Shown here piece after piece: positions 1 to 6,824 of a stretch of DNA of 64,000 bases. The stretch is from Paracoccaceae bacterium Fryx2. GTDB lineage: Bacteria > Pseudomonadota > Alphaproteobacteria > Rhodobacterales > Rhodobacteraceae. The DNA lies in assembly GCA_032334235.1 (NCBI GenBank), contig JAVSGI010000003.1:310001-374000 (forward strand). Direction: 5' to 3'. The first letter of the stretch is position 1, and each line of letters begins with the position of its first letter. The position numbers and the translations under genes are program-made. Below the pieces are notes generated by a model that saw only the letters and a list, made by a program, of their open reading frames with translations, ran no database searches and was not told where the DNA came from.

Positions 1-118
1 CGTCGGGCTTAAGGCCCCGGCCCCAGCTGCGCAGCAGTTGATCGGAACCGTCGAAGGTGTCGGTCTCAACGAAGGTCGATACGGACCTCGGCGAGGCTGT
101 CGAGTTGGGCACGGACAT
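1..118 (-). CDS. Phage terminase large subunit, GpA type (N-terminal fragment)
   Basis: Only the first 39 residues or so are inside the window; the gene continues past the left edge. From the ATG at 118 the minus strand reads through residues including LLRSWGRGLKPD, which matches the start of GpA-type large terminases (ATPase and nuclease that cut and package phage DNA). The start overlaps the end of the upstream small-subunit gene by 53 bases in another frame, a usual arrangement for packaging genes. A weak GGAAG lies just before the ATG, and a GTG at 112 is an alternative start. The family is inferred from this short stretch and from the neighbour. Confidence 0.6.
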   Translation of the reverse strand, partial: MSVPNSTASPRSVSTFVETDTFDGSDQLLRSWGRGLKPD

Positions 119-674
119 GGGCTTCCAGAACCTTCTGCATCATGACGGGCTCCAGACTTCCATGATCCGCGATCATCACCCCCAGTTCCGACGCCATCAG
201 CGCCGCCGCCCGCGCGGGCCACGTCACCCAGGCGTCGCGTTCCTCTCGCGCCAGCCGGAACACCAGGCCCACCGCGCGGTCCCGGTCGATCAACTCGCCC
301 TTCAGCTTGGCCAGCTTCAGCTTGCGCTCCTGCGCTTTCAGAACCTCGTTGGCGGTCCTGGCCTGCAGAAAGGTCGTGCCGCCGCCAGTGACTGGGGCGG
401 GCAACCCTTCCTCGCGCAGCGTCTCACCCACGGCCGACAGCGCAGTGTCCGGCACCGGCTTTAGTTTGGGTGCCGGTGCCGGTGACGGTGCATTTCTTGC
501 CTCGCCACGTTGCTTGGCAGGGTCCGTCATCGCAGCGCGCCGCGCATCAGACGCAGCCGCATCAATCGACCCATCGACGTACTGAACCAGCCGCCCGGTA
601 TCCTTGGCCTTCTGGATAGCACCGCGCGACAAGCCGACATGGGCGGCATATTGGCGCTCGCTCATCCCCTGCAT
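66..674 (-). CDS. Phage terminase small subunit-like protein (202 aa)
   Basis: Likely DNA-recognition subunit of the phage packaging enzyme. Near the N-terminus is a helix-turn-helix-like stretch (SERQYAAHVGLSRGAIQKA) like the Nu1 family; a low-complexity linker rich in A, P and K follows, then a helical charged segment (EVLKAQERKLKLAKLKGEL) typical of small terminases. The ATG at 674 is chosen because AGGG lies about six bases upstream. The frame stays open to 767, and ATGs at 695 and 665 are alternatives. The 695 start would run into the palindromic operator at 697-713, which argues for a start downstream of it. The gene is followed by the GpA-type large terminase. Confidence 0.7.
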   Translation of the reverse strand: MQGMSERQYAAHVGLSRGAIQKAKDTGRLVQYVDGSIDAAASDARRAAMTDPAKQRGEARNAPSPAPAPKLKPVPDTALSAVGETLREEGLPAPVTGGGTTFLQARTANEVLKAQERKLKLAKLKGELIDRDRAVGLVFRLAREERDAWVTWPARAAALMASELGVMIADHGSLEPVMMQKVLEAHVRAQLDSLAEVRIDLR

Positions 675-696
675 CTCGCACCCTGTATTCTTCATA

Positions 697-713
697 AAGC
701 AATGATATTGCTT
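697..713. promoter_or_regulatory. Operator-like palindrome, copy 1
   Basis: AAGCAATGATATTGCTT is a perfect inverted repeat (AAGCAA, 5-base spacer, TTGCTT) between the terminase gene and the divergent small-gene cluster that starts at 788. A near-identical copy lies at 1936-1952, and both are preceded by CATA. The position in a divergent intergenic gap and the dyad symmetry suggest a repressor site; the binding protein is unknown. Confidence 0.55.
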
Positions 714-787
714 GGAAATGAGTTGATTACACTCTGCGAAGGAGCGATTCTCGGAACAGGAAATCACCCCTGATCGGAGACCAGATC

Positions 788-1009
788 ATGACCATCGAGA
801 CCAAAGCCAAACCCGCCGTACCCGAAGCGTTGATCCTCGAGATCGCCACCAGACACTTCTTCGTCGAAACGCTGGAAACCCGGAACAGCGATCGGCTGGA
901 TTTCCATGATGTCGCCGTCTGGGCGATGCGCGCCGCCCTTGAAGATGCCTATGAGGCCGGACGCATTGCCGGTGCCAAGGCCATGCTGGCCGCCGCAACC
1001 TCCCGCTGA
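788..1009 (+). CDS. DUF6900 domain protein (73 aa)
   Basis: Small phage-type protein of unknown function. The stretch around residues 26-45 (VETLETRNSDRLDFHDVAVW) is the signature of the DUF6900 family as I know it, with a helical C-terminus. The ATG at 788 has GGAGA nine bases upstream. It is the first gene of a run of four closely spaced plus-strand genes (788-1915) bracketed by the two operator-like palindromes, so these are probably co-transcribed and co-regulated early phage genes. Confidence 0.7.
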   Translation: MTIETKAKPAVPEALILEIATRHFFVETLETRNSDRLDFHDVAVWAMRAALEDAYEAGRIAGAKAMLAAATSR

Positions 1010-1021
1010 AAGGATCGAACC

Positions 1022-1237
1022 ATGGCCACCACCACCATCCGCATCGACATCGCCACGCTGCCAGACCATCTGGACCGCAGCCGCCTGAACAGCGTCGCCG
1101 CCAGCATCGAGGAGGCGCTGAAGGAGGCAGGAATCAAAGCCGATTGCTCGGACCTGTTCTCTCACCTCAAGATCGAACTGCCGACCGCGCAGCTGGCCGC
1201 CGCCAGCGCCGTGCTGGTCGACCTGCAATTGATCTGA
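1022..1237 (+). CDS. Hypothetical small phage protein (71 aa)
   Basis: I do not recognise a family. The protein is mostly helical and acidic, with no membrane segment or signal peptide. The ATG has AAGG ten bases upstream. It starts 12 bases after the DUF6900 stop and ends 13 bases before the next gene, so it fits the same transcript. GC-rich third codon positions match its neighbours, which supports it being a real gene. Confidence 0.6.
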   Translation: MATTTIRIDIATLPDHLDRSRLNSVAASIEEALKEAGIKADCSDLFSHLKIELPTAQLAAASAVLVDLQLI

Positions 1238-1250
1238 GGCAGGCCACACA

Positions 1251-1556
1251 ATGAGCACGCGCGCACAGATCGCCATCCAGACCGGCCCCGAGGAATGGGC
1301 GCATATTTACGTCCACTATGATGGGTATCCCTCGCACATGCTGCCCGCGCTCGCGCGCTGGACGCCCAAAGACATCCTCGCCGCCAGTGAGATCAGGCAA
1401 GTGCGCGCTGATGAACTGGACTGTTTCGTGCCGCCACGCGCGCCGCAGATGCTGCCACGCCCAACCTGTCAGTTCTGCCACCTCTACATCTGGCAGGGCG
1501 GCGCTTGGGCCGACATCACCCCAGATACCCCCATGCCCGAAAGGCCCCAGCTATGA
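1251..1556 (+). CDS. Conserved hypothetical phage protein (101 aa)
   Basis: The N-terminal part (MSTRAQIAIQ, then IYVHYDGYPSHMLPAL) is a pattern I recall from small proteins in phage and plasmid accessory regions of proteobacteria; function is unknown. Two cysteines and a histidine lie close together (CQFCH, about residues 77-81), but no full zinc-binding set is visible. The stop codon overlaps the start of the next gene (ATGA at 1553-1556), which implies translational coupling. Confidence 0.6.
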   Translation: MSTRAQIAIQTGPEEWAHIYVHYDGYPSHMLPALARWTPKDILAASEIRQVRADELDCFVPPRAPQMLPRPTCQFCHLYIWQGGAWADITPDTPMPERPQL

Positions 1557-1915
1557 CTTTTACCCTGAACTGCCTGCCTGAAGGCGAGATCCTCGCCGAC
1601 CTGATCCGGCGCAACTGCGCCATCGGCTTCGATCTGCGGTTCTGTCGCAGCGTTGCTGTCACGCCCGAGGATCGCGACACCATCACCTGCGACCCGGGCG
1701 AGGCGGAGTTCGCGACGCTGTCTGCCCTCACCGATCTGGGCGAGGCCATCGCGATCCATGACGTCACGCTTTCCAGCGCTGGAGCCGACGAAGTGGCCGC
1801 CATCGCCCGCGCGCTGTTCGTGGCCATGGTCAATGTCCGCCGCGACCCGCCAGATGCTGCGCAGCGCCATGAAACCGAACAGGCAGCACTAATCGATCCC
1901 GACAGGATCGGATGA
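1553..1915 (+). CDS. Hypothetical phage protein (120 aa)
   Basis: Starts at the ATG inside the ATGA overlap with the preceding gene and has AAAGG eight bases upstream. The frame is open further back to 1505, but that would overlap the previous gene. I recognise no domain. The C-terminus is charged (residues about 95-120). It is the last gene of the four-gene cluster; an AT-richer regulatory gap follows. Confidence 0.55.
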   Translation: MTFTLNCLPEGEILADLIRRNCAIGFDLRFCRSVAVTPEDRDTITCDPGEAEFATLSALTDLGEAIAIHDVTLSSAGADEVAAIARALFVAMVNVRRDPPDAAQRHETEQAALIDPDRIG

Positions 1916-1935
1916 CACGGCGTTGCACGATCATA

Positions 1936-1994
1936 AAGCACTGATATTGCTTAGATTTACCTACGACAATCAGCCCACCAGAGCGATGATTGTC
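1936..1994. promoter_or_regulatory. Operator-like palindrome, copy 2, plus a second inverted repeat
   Basis: AAGCACTGATATTGCTT at 1936-1952 repeats the site at 697-713 with one base changed, again preceded by CATA. Just downstream, GACAATCA (1965-1972) and TGATTGTC (1987-1994) form a second inverted repeat with a 14-base spacer. Both sit in the gap before the gene at 2033 and probably control it. No clear sigma-70 promoter could be assigned. Confidence 0.5.
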
Positions 1995-2032
1995 ACAGGA
2001 AAACGATGCAACTCACCCCCGGAGACCAAGCC

Positions 2033-2260
2033 ATGACCACCCGCCGCGCCACCGACAATTCAAAAGCTTTGAACGCCTTCCTCACCGCGAAGGTCGAGAT
2101 CGACGCGATGCTCGAACGCCTGACCACCCTCAGCGCGGACCATTTCGACGCTCACCCTGACGAGGTCAATTGGGGCCATGTCGGCACCCTCAATCATCAT
2201 GCGGGCCTGCTGCGCCAGATCACCGACAGCGCCTTCAAGGAAGGCGAACACGCCGAGTAA
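2033..2260 (+). CDS. Hypothetical small phage protein (75 aa)
   Basis: I do not recognise a family. The product is a helical, acidic protein with a histidine-rich middle (VNWGHVGTLNHHAG, about residues 43-56). The ATG at 2033 is preferred because GGAG lies eight bases upstream; an earlier in-frame ATG at 2006 lacks a ribosome site. It stands alone between the second operator cluster and the DUF3489 gene. Confidence 0.55.
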   Translation: MTTRRATDNSKALNAFLTAKVEIDAMLERLTTLSADHFDAHPDEVNWGHVGTLNHHAGLLRQITDSAFKEGEHAE

Positions 2261-2347
2261 CGCACCAGCCATCGCGCCAGCCCCGCCCTGCGGGGCTTGA
2301 CCTCGTAGAAGGGCCCGCATCCCGCGCGCCCCAATACGGAGACGACG

Positions 2348-2857
2348 ATGACCCAGATTCAGTTGTCAGATGCCCAATCCATCATCCTGTCCACCGCCTG
2401 CGCCCGTGCAACCGGTCTGATCTTTCCCGTCACTTCCAGCCTCAAGGGTGGCGCTGTGGGAAATGTCTGCAAAAGCCTTCTGAAGCGCGGGTTGATCGAG
2501 GAAATCTCCGCCGCTGATCCCGACACGGTCTGGCGGCATGACGACGCGGGCCCCCTGACCCTGCGCGCCACGCAATTGGCCCATTCGGCGCTCGGGCTTG
2601 GCGACGCTGACCATGATGTGCCCGCCCCGCGACAAGACCTGACACTTCCGACTCAGCGCAAGGGCACGAAACAGGAGGCGCTGATCGCGATGCTGCGCGC
2701 CGACGGCGGCGCGACCATCCGCGAGATCGTGGCAGCCACTAATTGGGAGCCTCACACTGTGCGTGGATCGATGTCCGGGGTCCTGAAGAAGAAGCTCGGC
2801 CTGACCATCACTTCAGAAAAAGTCGACGGTCGGGGTCGGTGCTACAAGATTTCTTGA
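2348..2857 (+). CDS. DUF3489 domain protein (169 aa)
   Basis: The C-terminal third (about residues 105-169) matches DUF3489, a winged-helix-like domain with the pattern TKQEALIAML, then TIREIVAATNW, then GVLKKKLGL and RGRCYKI. The N-terminal half resembles a second winged-helix unit. It is likely a DNA-binding accessory protein, but its role in these elements is not known. ACGGAGACGACG gives a good ribosome site before the ATG. A terminator-like hairpin follows the stop. Confidence 0.75.
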   Translation: MTQIQLSDAQSIILSTACARATGLIFPVTSSLKGGAVGNVCKSLLKRGLIEEISAADPDTVWRHDDAGPLTLRATQLAHSALGLGDADHDVPAPRQDLTLPTQRKGTKQEALIAMLRADGGATIREIVAATNWEPHTVRGSMSGVLKKKLGLTITSEKVDGRGRCYKIS

Positions 2858-2889
2858 GCCTGACCACAGGCCGCAACACTGCCCATATT

Positions 2890-2921
2890 GCCGCCGTCGA
2901 CCGAACCCGGTCGGCGGCTTT
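2890..2921 (+). terminator. Rho-independent terminator-like hairpin
   Basis: GCCGCC and GACC pair with GGTC and GGCGGC around a GAACCC loop, with a 3-base bulge in the left arm, followed by TTT. It lies 32 bases after the DUF3489 stop and before the convergent gene ending at 2941. Confidence 0.5.
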
Positions 2922-2940
2922 CACGTTCAGGCCAGTCTGA

Positions 2941-3381
2941 TTATTGGCCGATCTGGCGCTGCTCCAGTGTTTCGTCGTCACCGTCCGACTTCATGACATC
3001 GGCGATAAGGTGGTTCACCATCTCGTCGAAATAGCGGGTCAGTTCCCGATGAAGGCTCTGAAACTCGGCGGCGATTGTCGCCTCGAAAACACTCTTGCGG
3101 GCCCGCACCATGACCGTCGTTCGTCGCTGACGAGGGTACCGATAAGGCTTCACATCATGCTTGCGGCACAACGCCACGAACACTCGCACGGCCCAAACAT
3201 CCGGAAGGATATACTGCAATTCGGTTTCTGGCTCAGTCGTCTTGCTTCCGGCCAGATCCAAGCGTGCTTGCATCCGTCCAAGCGCTGCCCCGGCTGCTGC
3301 CCGTTCTCCGGGTGTCGCCCCACGCGCAAAGAGCGCCTCGAGCTTTATCAACTTGTCACGGATGTCTTCGTGGTTGTTCAT
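2941..3381 (-). CDS. Hypothetical phage protein, DUF2786-like N-terminus (146 aa)
   Basis: The N-terminal 35 residues (LIKLEALFARGATPGERAAA) resemble the first helices of DUF2786-type phage proteins; the remainder is basic and helical and I cannot place it. The ATG at 3381 or the GTG at 3387 can be the start. Either way the 5' end overlaps the DUF7220 gene by 26 to 32 bases in a different frame, showing tight packing. It is the last gene of the minus-strand run that begins at 6230. Confidence 0.55.
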   Translation of the reverse strand: MNNHEDIRDKLIKLEALFARGATPGERAAAGAALGRMQARLDLAGSKTTEPETELQYILPDVWAVRVFVALCRKHDVKPYRYPRQRRTTVMVRARKSVFEATIAAEFQSLHRELTRYFDEMVNHLIADVMKSDGDDETLEQRQIGQ

Positions 3382-3664
3382 CTTCACCGCGCCCTGATGC
3401 TTCAGGAGGTGGCGTAAAGCACCACCGCCTCAGCCGGTCAACCACGGCTTGGGCGTCTCGTCCTCGCTCGAACAGCCGCCGTAGCAGATAGCCACGCACC
3501 AGCGAGACGCCGACGAAGGCGAGCCCAATGGTCAGGTGCTCTGCAAAGCCGGTCGCGATGCCGAACCATGGGAACACCACGATTTGCGTCGCAATGGCCA
3601 GCACGTAGCCAACCACGATATTCGTCGCTGCCTCGACGAGCGACATGAGGCGCGACTGCTTCAT
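3356..3664 (-). CDS. DUF7220 family small membrane protein (102 aa)
   Basis: Two hydrophobic segments are visible (about residues 14-33 and 41-58), separated by a short loop and followed by a basic cytoplasmic tail with RGYLLRRLFERGR. This is the layout of the DUF7220 phage proteins (start MKQSRLMSLVE). Its ATG overlaps the stop of the alternative long frame upstream as ATGA (3661-3664), and a GAGGTGGCGGG ribosome site precedes it. Function is unknown. Confidence 0.7.
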   Translation of the reverse strand: MKQSRLMSLVEAATNIVVGYVLAIATQIVVFPWFGIATGFAEHLTIGLAFVGVSLVRGYLLRRLFERGRDAQAVVDRLRRWCFTPPPEASGRGEDEQPRRHP

Positions 3665-4851
3665 CCCGCCACCTCATCCATCGGCCAGCAGTTCAGCTGC
3701 CAGAGTTCTGAGCGCATGCGCTGCAACCAAGGGGACCACACCGTTTCCACAGAGGCGGAGCCGGTCCACCCGGTGGGCCAGCCCATCAGCGCCTCGACGA
3801 ACAGCGGGTTCAAGGTCCGGCGCACATCGGAGGTATCGCTCCCAGCCACCTGCATCACCAGGACTTGGCGGCCAAGCAGGCCGTTGACCGGCGTGTTCGC
3901 CAATGTCGTCGCCCCGTCCTTGTGATCGCGCGCCGTCGGCGTCATCCACATACGGCTGACATGGGTCAGATCGGCCGTCCGCCGGTTGCCCGCGCTCGGC
4001 TTGCAGCCGTCGTTCGCCATTGGCGTCGGCCAGTCCCGCGCCATGCCGTCCAGACCCTTTTCGTATTTCCGGTCGCCACCCCGACTCCTGAAGCTGTCGG
4101 TCTGCGGCGTAGGCCACAGCGCTGCCGTCGTCGCGAGATTCATGCCGTGCTGCCCCGCTTCCTGCGATGGCGTCGGCTTGGTCTGACGGTTCTCGTTCGC
4201 ACTGGCGCGGGGCGTCGGCCAAAGCCGCAATAGTTCCGTCCGGTTCCCGCCACTCGAGCGGGTTCCAGAGCAGGCGCGCGGGGTCGGCCAACTCGTCCCC
4301 CTCGCGGATGGCGAGGATGAAAAGCCGTTCGCGCCGGTGGGGCGCACCGACTTCCGCCGCTGTAAAGAGTCCTGCCGCAAGCTTGTAGCCCATGCCGACC
4401 AGTCCGCTGGCGACTTCGGGGAAGCCGAGGCGGAGATGATGGGCGACATTCTCGAGGAAGACGAAGGACGGCCCGACCTCGCCGATGATGCGGGCGATAT
4501 GCGGCCAGAGGTGACGTGGGTCTTCGGTGCCGAGCCGTTTGCCTGCAACCGAAAACGGCTGGCATGGATATCCTGCGCTGAGGATATCCACCGCGCCGCG
4601 CCACGGGCGGCCGTCGAAAGTTCCAACGTCGTCCCAGACAACAGCTTGATCCAGGGACGCATCTTCCATCCGCGCCACGAGAGTGGCTGCAGCGTATGTT
4701 TCCCGTTCGACATAGCCCACAGCACGATATCCGGGGATGGCGATGGTGAGGCCGAGGTCGAGCCCGCCTGCGCCGGAGCAGAGGGACAGGCCGAAGAGGC
4801 ATGCGTCTTCGGTTCCGGAAGCGCGTCCGGTGGGATGTAGAGCCAGGTCAT
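3661..4851 (-). CDS. Possible second protein encoded in a different frame over the cytosine methyltransferase gene
   Basis: This frame is open over almost the same DNA as the C5-methyltransferase (3674-4855); its ATG lies 4 bases after the methyltransferase ATG. The C-terminal half is rich in WPTP repeats and ends with LNPLFVEALMGWPTGWT and WLQRMRSEL, which I recall as a recurrent C-terminal signature of phage proteins linked to DNA methylases. Its stop overlaps the next gene start (ATGA). The N-terminal 190 residues are Ser/Pro/Arg-rich and look less like a folded protein. Either it is a real overprinted gene, only its 3' half is coding, or the two frames are parts of one ancestral protein. 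I cannot decide without comparing homologs. Confidence 0.4.
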   Translation of the reverse strand: MTWLYIPPDALPEPKTHASSACPSAPAQAGSTSASPSPSPDIVLWAMSNGKHTLQPLSWRGWKMRPWIKLLSGTTLELSTAARGAARWISSAQDIHASRFRLQANGSAPKTHVTSGRISPASSARSGRPSSSSRMSPIISASASPKSPADWSAWATSLRQDSLQRRKSVRPTGANGFSSSPSARGTSWPTPRACSGTRSSGGNRTELLRLWPTPRASANENRQTKPTPSQEAGQHGMNLATTAALWPTPQTDSFRSRGGDRKYEKGLDGMARDWPTPMANDGCKPSAGNRRTADLTHVSRMWMTPTARDHKDGATTLANTPVNGLLGRQVLVMQVAGSDTSDVRRTLNPLFVEALMGWPTGWTGSASVETVWSPWLQRMRSELWQLNCWPMDEVAG

Positions 4852-4855
4852 GCAT
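3674..4855 (-). CDS. C5-cytosine DNA methyltransferase (393 aa)
   Basis: Transfers a methyl group from S-adenosylmethionine to C5 of cytosine in DNA. Motif I (FGLSLCSGAGGLDLGL) is at about residues 21-36, the catalytic PCQ at 97-99, ENV at 135-137, a RRER motif (HRRERLFILA) near 170, and motif X (GNGVVPLVAAHALRTL) at 370-385. The ATG at 4855 is one base past the stop of the upstream ParB-methyltransferase gene; the frame is open upstream but that would overlap the other gene. In phages such enzymes protect DNA from host restriction. No restriction enzyme gene is adjacent, so it is probably a solitary methylase. The specificity is unknown. Confidence 0.88.
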   Translation of the reverse strand: MHDLALHPTGRASGTEDACLFGLSLCSGAGGLDLGLTIAIPGYRAVGYVERETYAAATLVARMEDASLDQAVVWDDVGTFDGRPWRGAVDILSAGYPCQPFSVAGKRLGTEDPRHLWPHIARIIGEVGPSFVFLENVAHHLRLGFPEVASGLVGMGYKLAAGLFTAAEVGAPHRRERLFILAIREGDELADPARLLWNPLEWREPDGTIAALADAPRQCEREPSDQADAIAGSGAARHESRDDGSAVAYAADRQLQESGWRPEIRKGSGRHGAGLADANGERRLQAERGQPADGRSDPCQPYVDDADGARSQGRGDDIGEHAGQRPAWPPSPGDAGGWERYLRCAPDLEPAVRRGADGLAHRVDRLRLCGNGVVPLVAAHALRTLAAELLADG

Positions 4856-4856
4856 G

Positions 4857-6230
4857 TCACGCTGCGGATTTGGGTTTGCGGGCGGGTTCTGGATCGGCGT
4901 CTTTGTCGGGTGCATCGGCGGGGGTGTCAGCATTATCGCCCAGCCGCTCGGTCCGCACCTGCCCAAACGTTCGGCCATCTCCCTCGAGGATCGCATCGCG
5001 GCCGGTGTCGGCCTGCCAGCGTTCGACGGCGACATCGATGTAGGCCGGGCTGATTTCCATCGCGAAGACCCGTCGCCCGTTGGCTTCGCCCGCCATGATC
5101 TGCGAGCCGGAGCCGCAGAACGGCTCGTAGCAAAGTCCACCCCGCGCCACATGCTGGCGCATCGGGATGCCAAAGGCGTCCAGCGGCTTTGGCGTGGGAT
5201 GATCGGGCCGGTCAACCTTGGCGAAACTGGGCAAAGCCCAAGTGGATGCGAGGGTTTCCTCGGCCACCTTCGGCGGGCGATTGCCCCTGATCCAGCCCAT
5301 GAAACAGGGCTCATGTTTCCAGAGGTAATGCGACCGGGTGAGAACACCGCGGTCCTTTACCCAGATGATCTGCTGGTGAACGAAGGCCCCGACCTTTTCC
5401 CAGCAGGCCTCCAGCATCGCCTGCCGACGCGAGGCGTGCCAGCAATACCAGGCCGCATCCTCGGTGATCGCCTCGGCAACAGCAGCGGCGATGAAGCCAT
5501 CGTAAAGTTCGGCACCTTGGCTGCTGTCGTCCCAAGTCACACCATAGGATTGCGACCAGTCCTTGTTGCGCGTCGGATGGTTCGAGCCGTCGTAATCGAC
5601 GAGGTAAGGCGGGTCTGTCGCAAACAGGATCGCGCGTTCGCCATTCATCAGGCGGCGCACATCCGTGGCGCTGGTGCTGTCACCGCATAGAAGCCGATGG
5701 TCGCCGAGGATCCACAGATCGCCGGTGCGCGAGGCCAGGTTGCGCGGCGGTTCCGGGATCACGACCGGCGGCACATTGGCACCGCCGCCTTCTTCGCCTT
5801 CGCCCTCGGGCACGTAGGCCAGCAGCTTGTCCAGCTCGCCATCGGAAAACCCGACCAGCGACAGGTCGAAATCCTCGGCCAGCAGGTCGTTGAGTTCGGC
5901 AGACAACAGCGCCTCGTCCCAAGTGCCGAGTTCGGTCAACTTGTTGTCCGCGATCCGGTAAGCCCGCCGCTGCGCTTCGGTCAGATGGCCGAGCACGATC
6001 ACCGGCGCTTCGGTCAACCCGAGTTGCGTGGCAGCCAGCACCCGGCCATGCCCCGCGATCAATTCGCCGTCTTCTGCCACGAGGCAGGGCACCGTCCAGC
6101 CGAACTCGGCCATGCTGGCGGCGATCTTTGCAACCTGATCCGCGCCATGCGTCTTGGCATTTCGGGCATAGGGCTGCAAACGCGCGAGCGGCCATTGCTC
6201 GATGCGCTCCGGGGCGAAGCTGAGGGTCAT
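4857..6230 (-). CDS. ParB-like domain fused to DNA N-methyltransferase (457 aa)
   Basis: Residues about 10-125 form a ParB/Srx-type nuclease-like domain (LQPYARNAKTHG, IAGHGRVLAA, RIADNKLTELG). The rest is an adenine-N6 or cytosine-N4 methyltransferase with the catalytic DPPY at 206-209 and the AdoMet-binding FCGSG at 371-375; this order fits the beta class. Such fusions are common in prophages and methylate phage DNA. AGGAA lies about nine bases before the ATG. It heads the methylase run, and upstream lies the unusual GGANTCC-rich gap. The C-terminal 40 residues are acidic and low in complexity. Target specificity cannot be read from the sequence. Confidence 0.85.
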   Translation of the reverse strand: MTLSFAPERIEQWPLARLQPYARNAKTHGADQVAKIAASMAEFGWTVPCLVAEDGELIAGHGRVLAATQLGLTEAPVIVLGHLTEAQRRAYRIADNKLTELGTWDEALLSAELNDLLAEDFDLSLVGFSDGELDKLLAYVPEGEGEEGGGANVPPVVIPEPPRNLASRTGDLWILGDHRLLCGDSTSATDVRRLMNGERAILFATDPPYLVDYDGSNHPTRNKDWSQSYGVTWDDSSQGAELYDGFIAAAVAEAITEDAAWYCWHASRRQAMLEACWEKVGAFVHQQIIWVKDRGVLTRSHYLWKHEPCFMGWIRGNRPPKVAEETLASTWALPSFAKVDRPDHPTPKPLDAFGIPMRQHVARGGLCYEPFCGSGSQIMAGEANGRRVFAMEISPAYIDVAVERWQADTGRDAILEGDGRTFGQVRTERLGDNADTPADAPDKDADPEPARKPKSAA

Positions 6231-6269
6231 GCTGACGTTCCTGATGAAGGATTTGCTGGCTTCCGGACT

Positions 6270-6658
6270 GGACTCCGGCTGCGGAATCCATGGTGGATTC
6301 CACTGGCTTCAAGCTGGCCTCTGGAGTCCAGGGTATCCACCCCGGAGTCCACCAGCCAAGTGTCTGTTTTATTGCGCTATTTCAGGATTTCAGGGTGGAT
6401 TCCACGAGGGGTGGACTCCCAAAAAAATCGCTCTGACGCTAGCGATATGCCGCGCTGCGCCCCCCAGCATACGTTTTTCCCCGGAAAGGAACCGGAAAAC
6501 AATGGCTTAGCGGTTTGGCTCAGTCCCGTCCGGTTACCGGTTGATCCGAAAAACCGTCGCCACCCTCGCACCCCGTCAACCGCCTGCCACTCGTCTTTCG
6601 AACCGTCTGGACCCCGATCTGGATTCCGGTTCGGACTCTGGGGTCCACCACGGAATCC
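6270..6658. repeat. Nine-copy GGANTCC array in a 594-base gene-free gap
   Basis: Between the methylase gene (5' end at 6230) and the fic gene (3' end at 6825) I see no convincing gene. The gap holds nine copies of the heptamer GGANTCC at 6270, 6283, 6295, 6323, 6344, 6397, 6413, 6621 and 6652. Two of them form an inverted pair (GGAATCCA at 6283-6290 and TGGATTCC at 6294-6301), and GTGGATTCCAC at 6395-6405 is itself a palindrome. Each copy contains GANTC, the site methylated by CcrM in alphaproteobacteria. It may be a regulatory or replication site for the adjacent methylase operon. Confidence 0.6.
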
Positions 6659-6824
6659 ACTTCAGCATCCGATCACCAACGGTTTGTTTCACGCACGACA
6701 CCGACCCTGAGAAACTTGTAGCCTCAATCTCGGAGATTGTCTTGCCTCCCGATGTCCCACCGAAAATTGTCCCGCAAACACGAAACGGCTTGACAGCCAG
6801 CTACGCCCGAGGTCGAGCGCAGCC

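Noticed and set aside
3674-4855. Calling the cytosine methyltransferase a frameshifted pseudogene
   Set aside because: All motifs from I to X lie in one uninterrupted frame; the second frame is better treated as a possible overlapping gene.
4737-5690. 317-codon plus-strand frame opposite the ParB-methyltransferase
   Set aside because: No recognisable domain, while the opposite strand has DPPY and FCGSG motifs at proper spacing.
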